From the NCBI GenBank assembly GCA_946800325.1, contig OX326960.1, positions 13,974,393 through 14,038,392 of the forward strand: DNA of 64,000 nucleotides. Direction: 5' to 3'. The translations under genes and the position numbers were made by a program. The first letter of the stretch is position 1. Each line of letters begins with the position of its first letter. Below the pieces are notes generated by a model. The model was not told the DNA's origin. It did not search any database and saw only the letters and a program-made list of their open reading frames with translations. The stretch comes from Luzula sylvatica. Lineage: Eukaryota; Streptophyta; Magnoliopsida; Poales; Juncaceae. This document shows, one piece after another, positions 46,092 to 58,500 of the stretch.

Positions 46092-48306
46092 TATTAAAAT
46101 TAATGTTTTTAATATATTAATTAATTAATTAATTAATAATATTATGTATAATTTAAAAGCAGAATAATTATGTTAAATTTGTATGTAAAATAGAATTATT
46201 TAGAATAGGTGTCTAAAGTGGATATCTATTAAATAAATAGATGTAACAGATATATCTAGATAAACCAAGAATTGTATTGATAGGGTGCATGTGATCTATA
46301 AATGCAATCCATCTCATATGTTTTTAGAGAGAGAAAATCTCCAGAAAAATAGAGCAAAATTTTGCAAAAAATTAGAGTAAGGAGTAGAGAAAATTATCTC
46401 ACCCTTATTTCGAAATATTTTATCTATTATATCTATTTAGTATAGTTTATGCAACTATTGGTTGTGTGTATCATCTAGTATTGTGTGTGTACTCTTGGGT
46501 GATCTGTATCAATTATTTCCTATCAGAAACTCTCCAACGTGTGTGGCAAATTTCATTTGGTTACAACTTTGATATCCATCCCCAAAACAACAAACCCAAT
46601 ATTCTTCCATCCAAACCAATAATTAAAATTAAACCCCAAAAATCCCAACAAATTGGCATCAGAGCGACGGTTATCGAAAGTGACGATTATCGAACGACGG
46701 TTATCGAGCGATGGTTATCGAAAAACGACGGTTATCGAGTTTAGTAGAAGTCGATGGAGTCACCAAGACAACCAAGGAGGTTACGTACTTGGGCTCACAC
46801 GAACTTCACAACTCATTTCCGATTTAACGAGTTTAGTAGAAGTCGGAGAAGGAGATCACCATGACAACCGGAGAAGGTGTATTTGGGCTCCCACGAACTT
46901 CACAACTTATTTTCGACGGCGAAAATTATGATTATTGGAGTATAAAGATGAAGACTCTTTTGATCTCGCAAGATCTATGGGGAATAGTAGAAGACGGACT
47001 AGAAACCACAAAAGAAGAAGAAACTTCCGAAGCGGTGAAAGCAAATAAAAAGAGAGACGCAAAAGCGTTATACTTGATCCCACAAGCAATATCGGATAAA
47101 TTATTTCCAAGAATAATTGGAGCGAAAAAAATCAAAAGAAGCGTGGGAAATTCTACAAAAGGAGTTTCAAGGAAACGAAAAATTGCGAATGATAAAACTC
47201 TTAAAACTTAAGAGAGAATTTCAAAATTTAAGGATGAAGGAGAATGATAGTCTTAAAGATTATTTCCCTAATATAATGGAGGTGATAAATCGAATTAAGA
47301 GTAGCGGAGAAGAATTAACCGATAAATCGGTTTGTGAAAAAAATCCTAATTAGCCTATCGCCAAAGTACGACAACATAGCCTCAATTATTGAAGAAACGA
47401 AAGATCTTTCGACACTTAGTGTGCATGATTTGATAGGTTCTTTGGAAAGACACGAGCAAAGGCTAAATAGGGATACCGAACAATCGATTGAAAGCGCGTT
47501 TCAATCAAAGATTACTATATCCAAGAAAACTCCGTGTAAATTTTGCCAAAAATATTCTCATGTCGACAAAGATTGTTGGTACAAAGGGAAGTCTCAATGC
47601 GACAATTTCAAGAAGTTTGGTCATCTTAAAAAGGATTGCCGATTTAAACTCGATGACGACAAACAAGCAAATTATGCCGAAGAACAAGACGGTGATGAAG
47701 ATATTTTTTAATGCATCACAAATACGAGAAAAAACATTAAGGGGGAGTATTAAAATTAATGTTTTTAATATATTAATTAATAATATTATGTATAATTTAA
47801 GGGCAGGATAATTATGTTAAATTTGTATGTCAAATAGAAGTATCTAGAATAGGTGTTTAAAAGGAATGTCTATTAAATAAAGATGTGTCTATTAAATAGA
47901 ATATAAATATCTAGATAAACCAAGAGTTGTATTGAGATGATGCATGTGATATATAAATGCAACACATCTCATATGTTTTTAGAGAGAGAAAATCTCCAGA
48001 AAAAAGGGAGCAAAATTATGTAAAAAATTAGAGTAAGGAGTCGAGAAAATTACTTCACCCTTATCTCGAAATATTGTATCTATTATATCTATTCAATATA
48101 GTTTATGCAACTTTTGGTTGTGTGTATTATCTAGTATTGTGTGTGTACTCTTGGGTGATCTGTATCAATTATTTCCTATCAGAAACTCTCCAACGTGTGT
48201 GGCAAATTTCATTTGGTTACAACTTTGATATCCATCCCCAAAACAACAAACTCAATATTCTTCCATCCAAACCAATAATTAAAATTAAACCCCAAAAATC
48301 CCAACA
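46092..48306 (+). mobile_element. Complete gag-only LTR retrotransposon (TR-GAG-like, Copia type)
   Basis: Two LTRs of equal length, 46092-46650 and 47748-48306 (559 bp each), very similar. The 5-bp TSD is ctcaa (46087-46091 and 48307-48311). A primer-binding site, ttggcatcagagc (46653), lies just after the left LTR and resembles the complement of initiator Met-tRNA. The polypurine tract aagggggag (47739-47747) precedes the right LTR. The LTRs end CCCAACA but start TATTAAAA rather than TG. The 1.1-kb interior holds only gag, so the element depends on pol supplied by another element. Confidence 0.92.
46861..47711 (+). pseudogene. Copia-type gag with zinc knuckle, two frameshifts
   Basis: Starting at MTTGEGVFGLPRTSQLIFDG the product matches plant Copia gag (UBN2-type: FDGENYDYWSIKMKTLL, SKEAWEILQKEF). 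Near residue 220 on is a CCHC knuckle (CKFCQKYSHVDKDC) and a degenerate second one with Phe in place of the second Cys. The frame breaks twice, each time at a run of seven A (about 47126-47132 and 47336-47342), where one A too many shifts the frame. Without them the gag is open to the stop at 47709. They may be real mutations or homopolymer errors. Confidence 0.8.
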
Positions 48307-48311
48307 CTCAA

Positions 48312-48940
48312 TACTAAATCTAAGTTAAAAATGAAAAAAAGTCAAAAACAAAATCAGCCCAATATCCAATATTTTTGGTATGCTACGAAATAATTATACA
48401 CCTACGCGCAATTCTAAATTTGGGACCCTCGATGAGCGTACCAAAGTCAAATGGGGTTTGATATGATGTTTCGTGATGTGAAAATATTTGATGATTTATC
48501 ATTAGCAAAGTCACAATCAATTTTAGCTGGGTCGATTAACAACTTTCGTTGATTCAATCACCGATTTTTAATTGGAGTCGTCCTATACATTAAATATATA
48601 TTTGATTTTTTAAAATATGTATTTTGTATGACTATTTGTATTTGTTAATTTTAATCGTTAGATGTAATGATGAGTTTTAGTCTCATTATTATTTTTTTCT
48701 GGATTTTTTGAAGATTATATTATAATTTATATGTAGTCATTCGTATGTTATTATTTTACAATAACTTTTAAGTCATCTCTTCAAGACATGTTGTCTTTGA
48801 TATTTTTAATCCAAACCGTATGATTAAAATCAGACGTTTGATGTTTTATGTAATGTCCACATGTCTAAGAATATGAAATTTTTCTGTAATTTTTTTGATG
48901 ACACAAATAAGTAATACTTTTTTTGTATTAATTAAATATT
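48312..48940. repeat. AT-rich DNA including a dispersed repeat copy
   Basis: About 48600-48845 ('atgtattttgtatgac', 'ttagatgtaatgatg', 'ttaatccaaaccgtatgatt') is collinear with 53281-53516 joined to the complement of 60606-60706. It is therefore an uninterrupted copy of the repeat now split by the inversion. Confidence 0.6.
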
Positions 48941-48941
48941 T

Positions 48942-48985
48942 GTTAGTATTCAATATTTCACACATATCATATCTCTCGCATCCAG

Positions 48986-49041
<56 letters not shown>

Positions 49042-49082
49042 AGTATTCAATATTTCACACATATCATATCTCTCGCATCCAG

Positions 49083-49113
<31 letters not shown>
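48942..49113. repeat. Duplicated unit with two (TA)n tracts
   Basis: The phrase 'gttagtattcaatatttcac' through 'cgcatccagttaat' occurs at about 48942-48988 and 49039-49087, each followed by a TA tract (about 50 and 28 bp). Confidence 0.85.
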
Positions 49114-49120
<7 letters not shown>

Positions 49121-50027
49121 TAACATGTGACAATATATCATTTCGATGTAGGTTATATTAATAATATTTTGAACATTAATTTTACAATTTCATCAAATAT
49201 ATTAACTTTAATTTTCTCTTTATTTTGACATAAATATCAGTATAATTCATGCATGATATTTTTTTAAATTGATTTTGAAGATATCATGTACAAAATTTCA
49301 ATGAAAAGAAATACATATTTAATATTTCAATAATTTAATTTTGATTAGTATTATATTTTACAAATATAATTATAAGAAACCTAAATAACTAGGGATCTAT
49401 ATTTGTGATTTTCTTAAAACAACTTTAATACTAATTTTTTCAAAAATATTATTGCTAAAAAATAGGTTATCTATTAAAATATAAATAACTTATTAAAGTC
49501 ATAATCATATATCGAGTATTATTATTATTTTTGAAGTCATAAATTTAAAAATACCGTATGGTATTATGTATAATTTTGAATTATAGTTTTCCTTAATTAA
49601 ATTTCGATATTACTCTTTAATTCACTCGTAAATGTGATATGATGTATAATTTTCCTTATTTTTCTTTTATCAATATACATTTAGTAGTAACATATAATTA
49701 TTTGTGTGCATTAAGTATATAGATCGTATGGTTTAATGTTTTATTTTTTGTATTGCATGAACTATTGTGAGCAACAATGCTACAATTTCTGTTTTATATT
49801 TGTAAAATTATATTATACCTCAGATGTTATTATATTGTTGCACTAATATATGTATTAATATTTGATAAAAATAACCTATTTTCTATTTTAACATAATATA
49901 GTCGTAAAATATATACACGATTATATACATAAATTAGTTTTAACAATATGATAAGAGTAGTATAATATCACTATAATTTTATTTGGAGATGATAAAATAG
50001 ATACATCATATTAAAATGAAAAACTGC
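49114..50027. repeat. Dispersed repeat in inverted relation to 58.5-59.5 kb
   Basis: 'attgcatgaactattgtgag' with the following 'caacaat' (49756 onward) and 'atcgtatggtttaatgtttt' (49724 onward) match the complement of about 58785-58850. Smaller matches continue on both sides. No coding capacity is seen. Confidence 0.5.
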
Positions 50028-51320
50028 ATGTTTGATTTGAGGGATTAGATGGGATATGATTTCGATATCCGGGATAAGCCTAAAACCCCTTGTTTGATTT
50101 GAGGGATTAGATGGGATATGATTTCTTGTCCATGTATTTTGTACTCCCACTAAAAAAAATGTATTCCAAATACATGGATAGAGCTATCCATGTATTTCAT
50201 TATAATATTATTTCTTCAAATTATATTTATCACATTATATTTATGAATAATAATTATATTATATTTATATTATATTATATAATAATAACATTATATTATA
50301 TACTATCATATAATGTAATATAAGAAAATAAAATTTAAAACAATATATAATATAAAATAATATAATATAATATAATATAACATAAAACATAAAAATATAA
50401 TATAGTATACTATAATATAGTATAAAATAATATAATATAAAATAATTTAAAACATTGTAATCTAATGTAATGTAATATAATATAAACCAATATAATATAA
50501 TATAAAACAATATAATATAATATAAAACAATATAATATAATATAATATAGTATAGTATCATATAGTATAGTATAATATAATATAATATAAAACAATATAA
50601 TATTCAATAATATAATATGATATAAAGCAATATAATATATAATATATAACAATATATTACAAAATAATATCATATCATTTCATTTAATATAATATAATTT
50701 AAAACAATATATAAAATAATATAATATAATATAATATCATATCATATAATATAATTATCATATAATATAATGTAATGTAAAACAATATAATATAATATAA
50801 TATAATATAATATAATATAATATAATATAATATAATATAAAACAATATAATATAATATAAATATAAAACAGTATAATATAAAATAATATAATTTAATATA
50901 ATATAGTATAATATAATATAATATAATATATTATAATATAATATAAAAAATATTATATTAAATAATATTATATAATATTATTTAAAGCAACATAATATAG
51001 AATATAAAACAATATTTTATAATATAATATTATATAATATCATATCATATTAAATTAATATCATATCGCATAATAATATAATATAATATAAATAATATAA
51101 CATAGTATAATATAATATGATATAAAACAATATAATATAATATAATATAATAAAGGATTAAATATTAAAATATTAAAATCCAGTATTTTGCACCAAGATT
51201 CAAACAAAGGATTTCATATACATGATTTCAAAATACATCAAATCAAACACTCACATAGATTACCAAATATATGAATAGTGAAATACATGTATTTCACAAT
51301 CCATGTATATCACAGTCCCT
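50028..51320. repeat. ~900-bp (TATAATATAA)-type low-complexity block inside a Harbinger-like repeat
   Basis: 50028-50128 has two copies of 'tgtttgatttgagggattag', related to 26925-27050. 50220-51150 consists almost only of 'ataatataa' variants broken by 'aaacaatataa'. On the right, 'catcaaatcaaacac' (about 51236) could be the opposite terminus. Open frames in the block are Tyr/Ile-rich by-products and not genes. Confidence 0.6.
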
Positions 51321-52099
51321 CAACTCACCGCATAGCGCAAGTATTCTCCTAGTGTGGTATTTTTTTTGCGATATAGTATTACTCAGAAAATATATTAAAA
51401 AAGATAAATGATATTTAAGCAAGGTAAATTGTATTGAAAACTTAATATAAATATACTAATATTCGAAAGAATGTATAAATTGGCATTAAGAATTTATTGG
51501 ATATATTCAAGAACGTATGCTTCTATCTAGAAAAGATAGAATGGTCATGTAAAAAATCATGTTCTTATTAAAGAAAATGTATATTACACATACAGATTTA
51601 CAAAATATACAGCGCAGTTAAAAACTAAAATATACAGTGGAGTTAAGAAGATATATAACACACATTTTAAAAAGTATCCGACACATTAAAACAGTGTATC
51701 ATACACCTAAATGTACATCTAAAAATATACATTTCAGAATGTGTAAACTAAACTTGTAATGTACTTAAAGAAATGTAAATCACAAATTTGAAAATATATA
51801 ACATCAAATAAAAAAATATAACGTACTACAAAAATATATTTCAAAAAGTATAACTAAAATATTTTTGTAGTTCAAAATGTATATTATAGTTGAAATGTTT
51901 AAAATAAAAAAAAAACAGTTGGCCGACAAAAAAATAGTTTTTTCTCGTTAAAGGAAAACAAAAATAGTTTTTTTGTTCTCCTTTTCTCTTCTTTTATGTA
52001 GAGTTAAGTATCAAATAAATTCTTACAAAAAACTTCTAATTTTTTGGAGTATTTTTTTAAAAAAAAATCCTCCCTTTGTAGATGCTCCAATGAATATGC
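51321..52099. other. AT-rich intergenic DNA
   Basis: From about 51570 to 51890 short phrases around 'aaaatatac' and 'gtatat' recur, suggesting a degenerate tandem repeat. No gene. Confidence 0.3.
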
Positions 52100-52110
52100 A
52101 ATTTTCATTT

Positions 52111-52249
52111 GGGTTTTTTAGAACAAATGGAGAAGACTCGGTTATCCTCCATTCCCTGATGTCAACAGAACTTGAACCAACAGTCTCCAACAATGTATGA
52201 TTTTTTTTGTATGTCAACACTCAACCAATTGGGCTCTGAGTCCATTGAT
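52111..52249 (-). mobile_element. tRNA-derived SINE with 11-bp TSD
   Basis: On the minus strand: A box gcccaattggttgagtg and B box tggttcaagttct, then an 'aaaaaaccc' 3' end. The direct repeat aattttcattt is at 52100-52110 and 52250-52260. Confidence 0.75.
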
Positions 52250-52260
52250 AATTTTCATTT

Positions 52261-53015
52261 ACTCTCTTATAGAGTTAAAGTTAACAAAATAATATTAATA
52301 TTACTTTGACATAATAAACCGCGTGGATCCCTATTTAAGTTTGCTAAACCTTTCTTTGTTATTTATTATTTATAAAATCTTCCTAATATTTTTAAATTAA
52401 ACAAAATGCAGAAATAAAATCATACTCTCTCTAGCTATAATATTCTAATTTTTGATATTTTATTCATTATATGTTTTAGGAAAAAAACTTAACATAAAAT
52501 GATTACACGTAAATAACAACATAAAAATGAAGTCCTTTAAAAATATCTTTGCAAAATAATATTTCTTGTTGCAGCATTTTAAGGCCCATTCATTTCTTAC
52601 ACATTTTCAAGATTTCTCATTTTTAATTTAAACCGGTACATAAATTAATCTTGCCATAATACATTGTTTTTATTAGTTATTATGTCCATAAATAATAATT
52701 ATATGTTAGAATATTGTGTAAATTTTATATATTTTATTATATTAGTTTTATAATTGAACATGTTATTAACATAATGGAAAATTACGGAATTAGCAGTTAA
52801 TAAACATGGATATGACAGATATTTTCGTTAAAAAAGTCATACCCCGTTCTATTCATTTTAATCTCTATACAGTGGTAAATAAAAATTATATGTAGTTTAT
52901 AGGAGATTTTATGGACTATCTAAAAAGTAATGGGGTTTTCTTAAAATATTCAGAAATTTAGAGGTGTTGTGAAGAATCCCCAAAATATTTTATAACTGTC
53001 TCGTTAGCGTATAAT

Positions 53016-53016
<1 letters not shown>
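52261..53016. other. AT-rich intergenic DNA
   Basis: No gene or clear repeat boundary recognised. Confidence 0.3.
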
Positions 53017-53048
<32 letters not shown>

Positions 53049-53124
53049 AACAATAACAACAACAATGGCGACAACACGTAAAATGAAGCAAATATTTTGA
53101 CCATTTATGTAGATCATTTTTTTT

Positions 53125-53159
<35 letters not shown>

Positions 53160-53160
53160 T
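53017..53160. repeat. (AAC)n and (TAA)n microsatellites
   Basis: An AAC tract lies at about 53017-53065 and a TAA tract at about 53129-53159. Confidence 0.85.
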
Positions 53161-53280
53161 TATTCATCTCTTATTTTGCTCCTATCTTTAGCCTTCTCAT
53201 GAAGTCATATCATCATGAGTATTCATTATTATCGATCATTAAATTTTGTGATGTGATTTCATCTTATACATTCATTAATA

Positions 53281-53516
53281 TTTGATCAGTTAAAACATAT
53301 ATTTTGTATGATCAATTGTAAGTATATAATTTGAACCTTTAGATGTAGTGATGTGGTTCGATCTCCAACCATTACCTTTTTGCTAGATCCTTTGAAATTA
53401 TATTATGTGTAGTTATTTATGTGTATTAATTTGAACCTTTAGTTGTAGTAATGTGGATCTCAATAATTAATGTTTTGCCATTTTTTTTTGAAAATCATAT
53501 TTTGTGTAGTTATTTC
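53281..53516. repeat. Left half of a dispersed repeat cut by a hAT MITE
   Basis: Collinear with about 48600-48755. It contains an internal ~100-bp direct duplication ('aatttgaacctttag' at 53330 and 53430). It ends with GTTATTTC (53509-53516) directly at the MITE. The expected continuation is found, inverted, at 60706-60606. Confidence 0.6.
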
Positions 53517-54065
53517 CAATGTTCTAAAAATCGGTCTAGACGGCCGCCTAGGCGCTAGGCGTTGGGAAAACGCCCACGTTTAGCCTAGGCGTTCCTGTCT
53601 AGGCGGAATTCCGCCTAGGCCCGCCTAAATAGCGCCTAGGCCCGCATAATTCCGCCTAGGTCCGCCCAGGCCAATTTTTTTTTTTTATTAAGACCCACAA
53701 CTCATTTCCTTTCTTATTTCTATTTTTAGTAATTTTATTTTGTGATTTATTTGAATTTGTATTAATGGTATTTTGTAGATTTCATGTTACAATTTGTTTG
53801 GACGTTGTTTTAAATAAATTAATATGTAGATTTCATGTTATGATTTGTTTGGACGTTGTTTTAAATAAATCAATATATATTATTTTTAGTATAAAAAATT
53901 ATAGCACAAATTATAATATATAAAAATTAAAAACATGACAAAAACTATGTAAAATTACAAATCCGCCTAGATCCGATTAATCCCCGATTAATCCCCGATT
54001 AGTCCCTCTAGGCGCTAGACGGTGCCCGTCCGCCCGACTAGCTCCTAGCGATTTCTGTAACATTG
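53517..54065 (+). mobile_element. hAT-type MITE (CAATGTT...AACATTG), copy 1
   Basis: Termini are CAATGTTCTAAAAATCGGTC and the complement of CAATGTTACAGAAATCGC. The subterminal regions are full of 'cgcctaggcg' palindromes; the centre holds a 'gtttggacgttgttttaaat' duplication. Length 549 bp. The left flank is GTTATTTC, the right flank AGTCCAAC; these do not match each other but each matches a flank of the inverted copy at 60707. Confidence 0.9.
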
Positions 54066-54205
54066 AGTCCAACACCTTCAAAAAATTGAATTAAGATATT
54101 TTTTTAAAAAATATGTTGAAATTGAAGTGTAACACAAGCAAAATACTCAATTTTCAAGTCATACTCAAAATACTCCATAATTGAAGACTAACACACACAA
54201 ATTTC
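54066..54205 (-). repeat. Single satellite monomer, inverted relative to the main array
   Basis: The minus strand reads 'ttgtgtgtgttagtcttcaa', 'gagtattttgcttgtgttac', 'ttttttgaaggtgttggact', the consensus of the ~174-bp satellite that fills 61254-64000 in the opposite orientation. Confidence 0.85.
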
Positions 54206-54206
54206 A

Positions 54207-55312
54207 ATGATCTAGGATTTTTATCTAGAGGAAAACGAAGTAGATCAATGATCTAGGATTTTTATCTAGAGAATTTATGGCTCAAGATCTAGGCTTAGTT
54301 TTCTCTCTTTTTAATGGACTTATAATTTTGCGAGAATCGTTGGAGAGAGAAAACTAGGAAGAGTTCTATTATAGAACACACAGACTCTTCCTAATTCTCA
54401 GCAATTATGTACAGTCTGTCGTGACTGAGACAATGGTCCGTCATGACGGACTGACAGTCAAACTAGCCGTTAGAACTATATTATTCAAAAATCAATACGT
54501 CTGTCGTGACGGACGTAGTCTCTGTCACGATGGATGTACCATATACAGGGGGTCCGTCGTGACGCATGAATGGTTTGTCACAACGGACCTTCACTGTAAG
54601 TTTAGTTATCATAGACATGTACAGTCCGCATGACTGAGGAATATTCTTCATGACACCATAGGTCAGTCACAACAAACTGGTTAATCCGTTGTGACGGACT
54701 GTGTGTTCATTCTCAGGTTTGAGTTGAGGTCCGTCATGACGCTTTGTTGTCTGTCGTGACGGACCCTTAAGTCTGCTCAAGAATTATTTCTATAGTCTGT
54801 CGTGACGTTTGAATGTAAGTTATGATGGACATTGTGGCTCCATCATGACGGGTTGGTGTTCCGTCGTGACGGGCTGTACTGAGGGTTTATAGTTCTTGTA
54901 TTATACGTGTATGTCCGTCAAGACGGGCGTATGGTCCGTCGTGACGAACTGTACACAGTTTTCACACTTAGCCTATTTTATATTTCGAATATTCGTTTCT
55001 TAATCTTGAGCTATAGTTCAAAGACAAGTCTAGAGATACATATGGTTATTTTGATGATGGTGTGATATCCCAACTTGCGGAAGTCTTCAACGTCTTGATA
55101 TATTTGCTTGATCAAGCGTTTTCATTCTATCGTTTCTTCACGGTCTTGACTTACTTATTTTCTTTATGTTATTGTGTTTGCCTCTTCTTGTTTGTTATTT
55201 TGATCCCTTTTGCGGATTGCACATATATCTCTACATATGATACTTACACAATTTTAATTAGTGTTATCGACATTGTTTTGAGATAATCAAACAATAGGAC
55301 ATTTGGATCAAC
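54207..55312 (+). mobile_element. Truncated LTR related to the solo LTR at 22608
   Basis: Shares order and sequence with 23080-24132: 'gaagagttctatt', the palindrome cluster, 'caacttgcgga', 'tgatatatttgcttgatca' (like 'tgatatcttcacttgatca'), 'cgtttcttcacggtcttgac', 'ttgagataatcaaac' and the end 'ggatcaaca'. The first ~470 bp of the LTR are missing and the left edge abuts the satellite monomer. Confidence 0.75.
54416..54960. repeat. Array of ~17 copies of a GTCCGTCGTGACGGAC-type palindrome
   Basis: Same outer arms (GTCCGT...ACGGAC) as the array at 23221-23782 but a different core (CRTGAC rather than TACAAC). Many units are decayed. Intact halves contain TGACG, the as-1 half-site. Confidence 0.8.
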
Positions 55313-55640
55313 AGGTCCCACGACAACACGTGTGTTCTATGCTCTCAGACTATTGAAACAATGGCTTGTCTTTTTGTGCAATGTCACGTTCTATGCTCCG
55401 AGACTATTGAAACAACGACACGTCTTTTTGTGCAATGCCCCTACACAAAAGAATGCTTTCGGCGATGCAACTTAACAGATTTTCACGACAACTTTTTCCT
55501 ACAATCATGGGAGTCTATCCGAGTTTTGCCAAAATCACCAGCGACGGACCTACAAGAACATGAGCGGCTTGTGTATAGGCAATATGGAATGAACGCAACA
55601 ATCGAATTTTCAAGCGAAAAGAAAGATTGCCGGTCCTCAT
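55313..55640 (+). pseudogene. LINE reverse-transcriptase C-terminal fragment (zf-RVT)
   Basis: A frame starting near 55330 reads TCVLCSQTIETMACLFVQC, then HVLCSETIETTTRLFVQCPY, matching the plant LINE zf-RVT motif C-x-LC...ET..HLF..CP. A 54-bp in-frame tandem duplication has doubled this motif. The rest, to RNAT-like 'GMNATIEFSSEKKDC', follows the usual tail 'WKERN..IF'. The 5' part of the LINE is absent; an A-rich stretch at 55899-55920 may be its tail. Confidence 0.6.
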
Positions 55641-55699
55641 AGAAGCGGAAAGTAAGAATACACTACATTCTTGGATTTGTGCTCGAATATAATGAGGAT

Positions 55700-57388
55700 C
55701 TTTGCTAGCAAACAGCTACGTGTACTTAATAGCCAAAAGAATCAGGCGTACTTATTACTATCAGGAAATATTTGTATGGGATTATTTCTGGGATTTATTT
55801 TGTATGATTTGAAGAATAATGTAACTTTTATTTCAAGTTAATTAAAATAATTAAAATTAGAAGCGTACGAGCACGTTTCATGCTCTAGGTTTTACTTAAA
55901 AAAAAAAAAATTTAAAAAAAGAATGTTCATGGAAACAAAGAAGAATCTATTATTTTTATGGTTATTTTATTTCTACAAAATATATCTTAGAATATCGGAA
56001 ATAACATTACTGTACAAACTGAATACTATGATGAAATAAATATCGGAAATAACATTTAAGTATGCACATTTGAAAAATTGAGCCAAACGCCCTCATAAGG
56101 GAAAGTATCTATGTTCTGACATTTTCCTCGTTAATATAGTATAATATTTCTTAAATGAAAGCATAGACGTAGGACTTAATTACCTAATTATTACTTTAAA
56201 AATTTTTTATAAAATTATAAACCTTTTGGCTTTGCTAAATAACAATTGGACTCGTGCTTTTATTTCGAACAAACAAAATTAATAAATTTTAGAAAATAAT
56301 CATGTTGTTTTCCCTATTGGGTTCTTAAAAACATGAAGTAGCTTATTAGACGTGGTAAAAATCTCATAATTAGGGTTTAGACACTAAGCACCTCTGAGAT
56401 TAGATCTCAACTACTACAATTAACATTAGTGCTTCTAATTCTTCTTATGACATCTAAGTTCTAACGAAATGCACTAGCTTTTCTATATAATAATGAAATT
56501 TTACGCAATCAAAATTGGAGAAGTCAATTCAGTAATTATCAGTGGGATTAATATTCAAATTTGCACTGACCATGCTTGCCCTCACAAGTGTCATCTCTAT
56601 GCAGCCACATCACAAGTATAACTTATCGTCCCCACATCAACACTATACTAAAAAAGTAGTGGAAAATAGCTTATACACATATCTTGTATACTTATTACAT
56701 TGAAAATGATGGCCTTCCTTTTTTATAAATTCCTTTGATTTGATCGACCCTTGTTCTCGAAGAAGAGTAGTGTCTCTGCCCGACATATAATCATCAGAGA
56801 TTCCTCTCCATTTGTTTAAAAATGAATAAACAGTAAATTTGCCTTAATTTGTAGAGGATGAGGGTTTTGATGATCAAATAAGATTGGAGAGGATAGGAAA
56901 TTCCGACAGTATCAACCTCAAGGAATGTCGGTATATATATCTTTTTGGAGACCATGTTGGTAGCTATTTAATTCAAACCATCTCTTTTTATGGTTTAAGC
57001 TTTGTTAATTATATAAAGTAGATTATCACAATCTGTGTGATAGAAACAAATATATGTAGAAAAAAGATCATTATTTTCATGACAATAGCTAATTTGTTTA
57101 TCGAGCCGCCCTCCATCAATCGATCCATGCAGAATATATACATCAAAATTACATAATTTATATTCTGTAACACGTATTGATGGGCATAATCGAGTAATCA
57201 TTATTCTGTTGAACAAAAAAATATCCACTTATTTGTTAGGTCCATGGCAGGTGTTAAATGAACAAACAATAGATGAAAATGCATGCATTATTTAACATGC
57301 ATACTCACAGACACAAAGAACAAGTTGGGAATTTTTGAAGGATATTAGAACCAATTGTGTTCTTTTTATAGATAAAAAAAAGGTCATA
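55700..57388. other. AT-rich intergenic DNA
   Basis: No gene recognised. Open frames such as 56995-57228 (minus) have no domain. Confidence 0.3.
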
Positions 57389-57390
57389 TA

Positions 57391-57667
57391 TGGTGCCCCC
57401 ATTTCAATGGTGATTGAATCACCATGAGGTCACATTAATGGGGGCTCCTTTCCAATCTTCCAAAATTCCTCCACTCAATTAATAATACTTTGAATTAATT
57501 GTTAATTGAAATAATTAATTATAAGATTCTTGTATTAACTGTTAATTACACCACAATTAACTGTTAAATTGGAGATGAAAATTATCTCCATCCCCCCCCC
57601 CCCCCCCAATTAATGTGACTTCATGATGATTCAATCATCATGAGTGGGGGAATAGGGGGGCACGGCA
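57391..57667. mobile_element. MITE with ~60-bp TIRs and TA flanks
   Basis: The left end tggtgccccc...tgattgaatcaccatgaggt pairs with the complement of the right end (tgccgtgcccccc...tgattgaatcatcatgaagt). TA lies on both sides (57389-57390, 57668-57669), suggesting a Stowaway/mariner-type insertion. A 15-16-base C tract (57592-57607) sits at the inner edge of the right TIR. Confidence 0.6.
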
Positions 57668-57669
57668 TA

Positions 57670-58500
57670 ATTTTCCAAAAAAAAATAGAAACAATTGATT
57701 CTAATCCCCTTCGAAGAAAATCATCTTTACAGAGTAAAAAAAGATGGAAACAATAGTTTCTATCTTTATAGTGTGATTGGGTCCCACGAAAGCTCAACAT
57801 CTCCAACACCATATCATCACAGGCATATACAATACAACTGAGCCATCAAGATTTTCCTAGCAAATTACAATTAGAGAAATGATTATGAATTCTGATTACC
57901 AGGATTCATCCTGACACGACTACGAAATAATCTCTCATGAAAAAATAAGTTTTTGATATTCTAGTCGTCTAACGCACGCCGTTTCTCATTCAGGTTTTAA
58001 TATCTTTTTAGATATATCGTACATTCTAGATAAATGTTATATTTTGTACATGTATCTTTTGGACGTATGGTATATCTTGTAGATGTATGTTAATACATTT
58101 TCACATCTATTAAAAATCCATATTTGTTATACATTTTTAGATGCATCTTATATTTTTAAATGCATGATATATTTAATTTTTAGATGTATCAAATATATTT
58201 TAGATGTATGTTATATCTTCATTTGTTATGCATTTTTAGATGTATCATCTTTTAGATTTGTGACATATATATTATTTAAATACAATAAATATTACACTTT
58301 TTATATTTATGACATACGTTTGTATATGTATGATACAATTTTCATGATGTGTCGTATATGTTTTTTACTTAAGTAACTTTACGAAAAATATACACTTTTA
58401 CTTTTTGAGAGGTATCTGCCATGTGTTAATTGAAGCAAATATTAAATAAAATTGCATGCTCATAAACACAGAACAAGTGGGGAATTTTTGAACGGTATTA
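57670..58500. repeat. Degenerate short repeats around 'tagatgtatg'
   Basis: From about 58000 to 58340 the phrase 't(t/a)agatgta(t/c)' followed by 'g(t/a)tatat' recurs every 20-50 bp. It resembles the complement of parts of 51570-51890. No gene. Confidence 0.35.

Noticed and set aside
47117..47353. Programmed ribosomal frameshifting in the gag
   Set aside because: Both shifts are in the same direction within gag, not between gag and pol, and both coincide with homopolymers; mutation or sequencing error is simpler.
50265..50673. Tyr/Ile-rich open frames of 87-98 codons on the minus strand
   Set aside because: Translation of TATAATATAA low-complexity DNA; no start context, domain or amino-acid diversity.
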